Source of the DNA: Hermatobates lingyangjiaoensis
Taxonomy: Eukaryota > Arthropoda > Insecta > Hemiptera > Hermatobatidae
Direction: 5' to 3'
Assembly: GCA_026182355.1 (NCBI GenBank)
Contig: JAPFBL010000236.1
Location: 186,001-250,000 of the forward strand
Length of the DNA: 64,000 nt
Shown: piece by piece, positions 59,116 to 64,000 of the stretch
Position numbering within the stretch: the stretch's first letter is position 1
Layout of the letters: every line of letters begins with the position of its first letter
The notes under the pieces: generated by a model
The model's database searches: none
Seen by the model: the letters and a program-made list of their open reading frames with translations, nothing else
Told to the model about the DNA's origin: nothing
Made by a program: the position numbers and the translations under genes

Positions 59116-59347
59116 TGAAAACAAGACTAAGATCTTTCAACCGTAACCAGCGGTCTTCGTCAGAGTCAAAAACCCAACTGAACACTAGATGCAGAAAACA
59201 TCTGGTGAGGATTTGAGAAGAGTGTTCAGTTGGGTTTTTGACTCTGACGAAGACCGCTTGTTACGGTTGAAAGATCTTAGTCTTGGTTTCCCATTCTTAT
59301 TGTGGTTTAATCATTGATTGTTATTTCACGTGTTTATGTGAAATCTT
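59116..59347. repeat. Foldback family A copy with a central insert
   Basis: The arms meet around AACACTAGATGCAGAAAACAT...GAAGAGTGTT, a loop not seen in other copies. The right arm carries CTGACGAAGACCGCTTGTTA and CGGTTGAAAGATC and the asymmetric tail. TA runs flank both sides. Confidence 0.88.
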
Positions 59348-59445
59348 TTTATATATATATGTATATATACCTTTTACATTTATATAATATGGAGAAGAAT
59401 CACAATAATATATATGCAGTAATTTATATGCAATAATAGAAACAT

Positions 59446-59700
59446 TCGTTGATGAAGTTTAACCACAAGAAAAAAGGAGGGCAATAGAAATTAACAATGC
59501 TCAGAGGCATTTCACTTATGTCATCAGAGAGCAAACAAAGTGAAAACTAAGAAGTTATTATAAAAGTTATGCAAAAAGAATACGCTTAATATATTAGGTT
59601 TTACTTTGTTTGCTCCCTGATAACATGGAGTGAAAGGCGGCCTCAGAGCAAGTGCTTCGTTTTCCTTTTTTCCTTTTGGTTTAAACTTCATGCATATAAT
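59446..59700. repeat. Foldback family B copy
   Basis: GATGAAGTTTAACCACAAG at the left and TTTTGGTTTAAACTTCATGC at the right. Inner arms have ATGTCATCAGAGAGCAAACA and TGTTTGCTCCCTGATAACAT. Confidence 0.8.
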
Positions 59701-60487
59701 ATATACCATTCATATGTATAAAGTAAATCATCTATATAATAACTCATTAATAAAGTTAAACTAATAAATCTACAAATTTAACAATTTTATATTTCTGTAA
59801 ATAATACTTGTTCAATAATGTTGTCAACATAATTATGTATTGTGAAAGGACTTGGAATGGAACATAGTAGCGTTACACGTGTCAAGGCCATGACATTAGG
59901 TTATTTACTTTAATGAACCGTATTTCAACCATGAACTGAAAGTAGGGTCATTGAGAAATGGATTTCTTTCACTCGTTACTCACTTGACAAGGCTCAGCTG
60001 TGTGGATGATTTGAAAATAGCTTTAGAAAGTAGAATGAGATGATCAAAGAAATAGTAAGCTATTTCTGTTTCTCTTTATATCTGAAACTGTTAATAAAAA
60101 TGATGAGACACAAACTATATCTAACTTTAGTTGGTTGATTTTTTATTTATACACCAAGCAGCGTTATCTGAATAATCATCAATTTTAACTATCTGAAAAT
60201 TCCATTTAAAAAGAATTTGAACGAAAGGACAAAATAAAAGATAGAATTCCCTTTTTCTTGTCTTAAAAAGCCAAAATACAAAAACTAAATCGAACATAGA
60301 ACACAAAAAAAAAGACCACATACGATTATCAAATTTGGAACAGCAGGTCGTCATGAGAAGGCTAAAAGATAAGATCTTTTCGGAAACAATTTAAAAAAAA
60401 AAACTGAATTAACCCTAATTTTACTAATAATGAATACAGATAATAATTAACGGAAGTATGATTTTTCCTTTTACGTTTGTTTGTGCA
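59701..60487. other. AT-rich sequence, nothing recognised
   Basis: No splice-supported exons; ORFs here are chance frames. Confidence 0.45.
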
Positions 60488-60515
60488 GGTTTGTATTTGT
60501 GTGTATATATGTATG

Positions 60516-60581
<66 letters not shown>

Positions 60582-60600
60582 CGTGTGTGTGTGTGCGTAT
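60488..60600. repeat. (TA)n(TG)n microsatellite
   Basis: A TA tract then a long TG tract with a few GCG interruptions. Confidence 0.92.
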
Positions 60601-60754
60601 TCAGTTCATGAAGTACTCAGGCAATTATTGTTAATTAAGGAATTTATTTTTTAAATAATATGAATTTTATCACATCTGTCCATGTTTGTAACTCTTTTTA
60701 GTGTATATGTTAGCTTACATGTTGGTTGAGGTTTCTGTATTCAGTTTCACTTCT

Positions 60755-60840
60755 ATTCATGTTACTTGAGGATGAACACTAATTGTTCGAAACGTGTCCA
60801 CGTTATATAAAATCTTTTATGTGGAAACTTGATGTTTTTT
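60755..60840 (+). repeat. 3'-tail repeat family G, + strand copy with extended hairpin III
   Basis: TTGAGGA-T-GAACA-CTAAT-TGTTC-GAAA at 60766-60792, followed by a possible ACGT...ACGT stem and TT. The tail AATCTTTTATGTGGAAACTT matches the other family G copies. Confidence 0.6.
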
Positions 60841-62289
60841 TTCCCTTATTCTAATAACATAAATTTTTTTGCTTGACTGGGGATACAGCTCCAGTTTCAC
60901 TTTATTCTTACTATTCTAAGCAGACAGCAAAGTTTTTAAACTTAAAGAGACATAATATGGTTTGATAGATTTGATTGACATGACCCGCATCATTAGGAGG
61001 AAGGCCGACACACCATATCAAGACACATGAAGTCTTACCATCATACACGTCTTTGTATCTACGCTGTCAAAGACTTTCCTAACAATCGCTACAGAAACTT
61101 TCACTAATCTCTACAAGATCAACCTCATAAGAAGTTCATGACCTATCGTTTACTTATATCCTCTTACCCTCCTAAAGAAATTAAGACTAACAATCTTCTA
61201 GCCTGTTTAAATGCTTATACATTTTTTTGTATCCTAAAATTGAAATAAAACTTTGAATTTTGAAAATAAAAAAATGAACCATGAATAATTTCATTTGTGA
61301 ACAGTATGACAGTTAAATCTAATATAATAGTTCGTTTTTTTTCATTTTCGAAATTCATTGTTTTAAAAGTTTTCAATTTTTGGTTTGGAATATTTTCATT
61401 AGTAATATTTTATGTCGTAATTATATTTTTACAATTACTGATTATTATATGATTTCTTATGGTTTTTTCTCGTATTTTAGGTCTTTGTTTGAACCTGGCA
61501 ACTACCTGACCTGGACAAGTTTTTATTCTATTCCATTGTCGTTACTTTTATCTAGTTTTATGTAATACAAAAGGAATATTAGTTTATATATTATTGCGTA
61601 AGAGGGTATTACAATATTGTTATGCATATGGAATTAAATAAAGACTCAAACGGCCATTAGTTTAACTCGTGGAACCCTTAGGGTCAAGCCCTTAGGGGGA
61701 TACACCCTTAGGAACACTGCACCATTAGGGTTCTCAAAGAAACTGAACCCCCGTTGAGAAACAGTGGTAAGGGTGGCGTTATGAACTGGTTCGAGAGCCG
61801 CATTATCTTGCCATTCCAGTCACTTCGCGTGAGGCGTCTGTCATTCAGGGAGTCAATCAAGGCATCAGTTAAGAGACGAAACCTCTCTGTTATTCAAGCA
61901 GGGAAAGAAGGCGATAATTGAAGAGGGTCCTTGAGACGAAATCTAGTTTAGTCAAGGTTGAATGAACGCTTAAACAAGTAGCGGAGAGTGAGGAAAGATC
62001 GGGAGCACGCAAGGAAAAAAAAAGAGAACAATTTGAACAAAGATGATGTCACAGTTGGCTGTAAAAGAAGATGGAAAAAAAAAGACGAGATGAATTGTAA
62101 GAGAAAGGAAGGGGCGTAAAAGGAGAGGAGAAGAAAGGCCTCAAAGGGAACAAGGGATCTGGTAACTGTAGGCTGTCGGGCCCGTTAGAGTGTCAGGCAA
62201 GGAGACTGCTACACACAGACTGAACCCAGCTCTGATATATATTATTTATATTGCTTCATACATACATATATAGGTAGCTCTAAATAAGT
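60841..62289. other. Non-coding sequence with a purine-rich patch
   Basis: 61680-62230 is GC-richer, with the dyad-like CCCTTAGGGTCAAGCCCTTAGGGGG at 61677-61701 and strong G/A bias (AAAGAGAACA, GGAAGGGGCG words) on the + strand. No exon is recognised. Confidence 0.4.
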
Positions 62290-62580
62290 CCAGTTGAACT
62301 ATCATTTCTGTATTTTGTAATCCATAAATATATAAAAGACTTCATAATAAATTCGAGGTTCACATTAAATAGAACACACGGGGATAACAAACCATACGAC
62401 TTTCAATTACCTGATTATAAATATGAATAATTTATTCAAGTATTTATTTATAGTGCAGTAAATGAAAGTTGTGTGACTCGTTACGCCAGAGTGTTCTACT
62501 TAATAATAATCTCAATTTTATTATGAACTCATTTATATATTTATAGATTACAAAATACGGAAACGACTGTCGAACTGGGC
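62290..62580. repeat. Foldback J, arms about 120 bp
   Basis: CCAGTTGAACTATCATTTCT, GTATTTTGTAATCCATAAAT and AGAACACACGGGGATAAC pair with GTTACGCCAGAGTGTTCTAC, ATTTATAGATTACAAAATAC and CGACTGTCGAACTGG at the right. Confidence 0.75.
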
Positions 62581-63556
62581 ATGTTTAGAATCACAAATGT
62601 AACTATGTATTTATCACGTAATATAAATAATATATGTATATTTAAAAACGGCCTCAGCTTTCCTGATCCGCTAAACCTCTGTGTATATTTGCAGATAAAA
62701 CTAAAATTGTAATAAATAACAAGAATCGTTCATCAGAGCCCTTTAGAATTATGTACTTTATCTCTATTCTAGAACTGTTTTCTAAAATTTTGATCTTGAT
62801 GAACAATTTCTATTTCTACACATGCTGCTCCCTATACATATTAAAGTCAACTAAAATACTAAAACCAACGCCATTTTAATCAAAATTGTTTGGACAAAAA
62901 TTCTGCCAAATATAAAAAAAATGCATATATGGATGATAAGAATATTCCAGTAATTATTTCCTAGATTGTATTTCTTTATCTTTTACTCCAAACATTGCTA
63001 GGAATGGTGTACTTTTCCATTTTGAAATTTGTTACTTCAACCAAAACCTTCTGGACGCTAGTCGAAAAAAATGAAAATAAAACAACTACAGGACTAGACA
63101 GATTTCCTTACCATAGAAGCCCTACTAATGCTCAAAAAACAACCGCAATTAATATGCAAAACACCGGTTCACTGGGACAACCTACACGACGTAGGAGACT
63201 ACTTTGCGGTTACCCAGACACGACAGGGACCTCAATGCATTAAGGTCACTGGTATAGCAGGAAAGGTTCAAGAAGTTCTTGAGTCCTTGACTTCATTTAA
63301 TTGTAACCGGTTCAGAATAAGTGAAACATTTCAAATTGCCTTAATAAGGCACTTTTTATCTATTTTGTTCATTATTCCAGAGCTATATGTCTGCAAATTA
63401 CAGTGTATTTTTAGAACCCGATATTTTAACGATGGCTAATGATCAACTAATAATACTAAATACAATAAATAGCGCTAAAGCTACTAATCTTGAAAAATAT
63501 AATGTATGATTGCCACAATAAGTTTATTATACTGAATCAAATCAATATATATACAT
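62581..63556. other. AT-rich sequence with one possible coding remnant
   Basis: On the + strand a frame from 63128 reads KKQPQLICKTPVHWDN, DYFAVTQTRQGPQCIKVTGI and KVQEVLESL before losing coding character. The composition looks protein-like but I do not recognise it, and it has no splice or start support. It might be a decayed retroelement ORF1-type sequence. Confidence 0.3.
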
Positions 63557-63765
63557 AAAAAGATTTCACATAAACACGTGAAACAACAATCAATGATCAA
63601 ACCACAATAAGAAATGGGAAAATAAGACTAAGATCTTTCAAACGTAACAAGCGGTCTTCATCAGAGTCAAAAACTCAGAGGTTTTTGACTCTGACGAAGA
63701 CCGATTGTTACGGTTGAAAGATCTTAGCCTTGTTTTCCCATTTCTTATTGTGGTTTGATCATATA
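63557..63765. repeat. Foldback family A copy
   Basis: AAAAGATTTCACATAAACAC at the left; right arm CTGACGAAGACCGATTGTTA, CGGTTGAAAGATC, ending TATTGTGGTTTGATCATATA. The asymmetric outer tail is on the left here. Confidence 0.88.
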
Positions 63766-63801
63766 TACATATACGAATAATAATAAAAACTTTATGTAAT
63801 A

Positions 63802-63990
63802 GATGGATTAATTTACCACAATGAAACTAATTTGGAAACAATGCTCTAAGGACTTTCGTCAACACATCGTCAGAGAGCAAGTAAACATTGCATCGTTAGT
63901 GCTGTGTTGCGTTGCACGATGTGTTGAAGAAAGGCCTTAGAGCATTCTTTCCAAATTAGTTTCATTGTGGTAAATTAATCCATATATACA
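63802..63990. repeat. Foldback family B-like copy at the window edge
   Basis: ATGGATTAATTTACCACAAT and its complement ATTGTGGTAAATTAATCCAT form the ends. The inner arms carry GCTCTAAGGACTTTCGTC and CACATCGTCAGAGAGCAAG on the left and only the GAAGAAAGGCCTTAGAGC part on the right. Confidence 0.82.
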
Positions 63991-64000
63991 TATATATTAA

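Noticed and set aside
1..64000. Bacterial or plasmid-type features (operons, ribosome binding sites, riboswitches, origins)
   Set aside because: Spliced exons, pol III SINEs and metazoan transposons show a eukaryotic nuclear locus; none of these features is expected or seen.

Overview
This is a eukaryotic, almost certainly metazoan, nuclear window: AT-rich, gene-poor, with very long introns and dense transposable elements. I see no operons, ribosome binding sites or long ORFs. A short TTAGG-type array at the end of a SINE, together with the mix of hAT, Helitron, pogo, Jockey-like and tRNA-SINE elements, points to an invertebrate and probably an arthropod. That assignment is an inference, and the species is not identifiable by reading.

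Genes. Four short exons lie on the minus strand, about 7-13 kb apart, at 39236-39373, 26535-26684, 16801-16971 and 9128-9232 (in transcription order). Each has a clean AG acceptor and a GTAAGY-type donor, each length is a multiple of three (46, 50, 57 and 35 codons), and every boundary is phase 1. They therefore splice in frame in any combination. Two of them share the motif PLFGLKAL just after an acidic, Ser/Thr-rich stretch, so they look like duplicated cassette exons of one large modular gene. Such symmetric phase-1 exons are common in giant muscle and cytoskeletal scaffold genes, but I cannot name the family. A separate CpG-rich patch near 5.6-5.8 kb holds a minus-strand start codon in a strong Kozak context, followed by a hydrophobic leader, and may be the first exon of a downstream gene. 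Weaker exon-like patches lie at 46.1, 49.4 and 55.3 kb.

Mobile DNA. Five hAT-type non-autonomous elements have exact ends and 8-bp target duplications that fit nTCTANAN. One Helitron (33914-36068) has TC...CTAG ends, a 3' hairpin and Pif1-helicase remnants; it is nested in another repeat whose second copy at 24.8 kb preserves the empty site. There is a pogo/Tigger transposase remnant (28.2 kb), a Jockey-like reverse transcriptase remnant (50.0 kb), several tRNA-derived SINEs, and a roughly 2.3/3.8 kb pair of elements whose ends carry an inverted TTTACTATAAGTAA motif.

Structured repeats. The window is full of foldback (inverted-repeat) elements, many sitting inside (TA)n microsatellites, including an approximately 950-bp palindrome at 7.5-8.5 kb. 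Many of these families, and several simple 3'-tail repeats, share a small module: CTGANGA, one extra base, a perfect short hairpin, then GAAA. This resembles a hammerhead-ribozyme core of the sort known from Penelope-like elements and retrozymes, and is the most interesting recurrent signal here. Tandem arrays of 73 bp (8 units, each with a consensus-like 3' splice acceptor), 103 bp (5 units) and 128 bp are also present.
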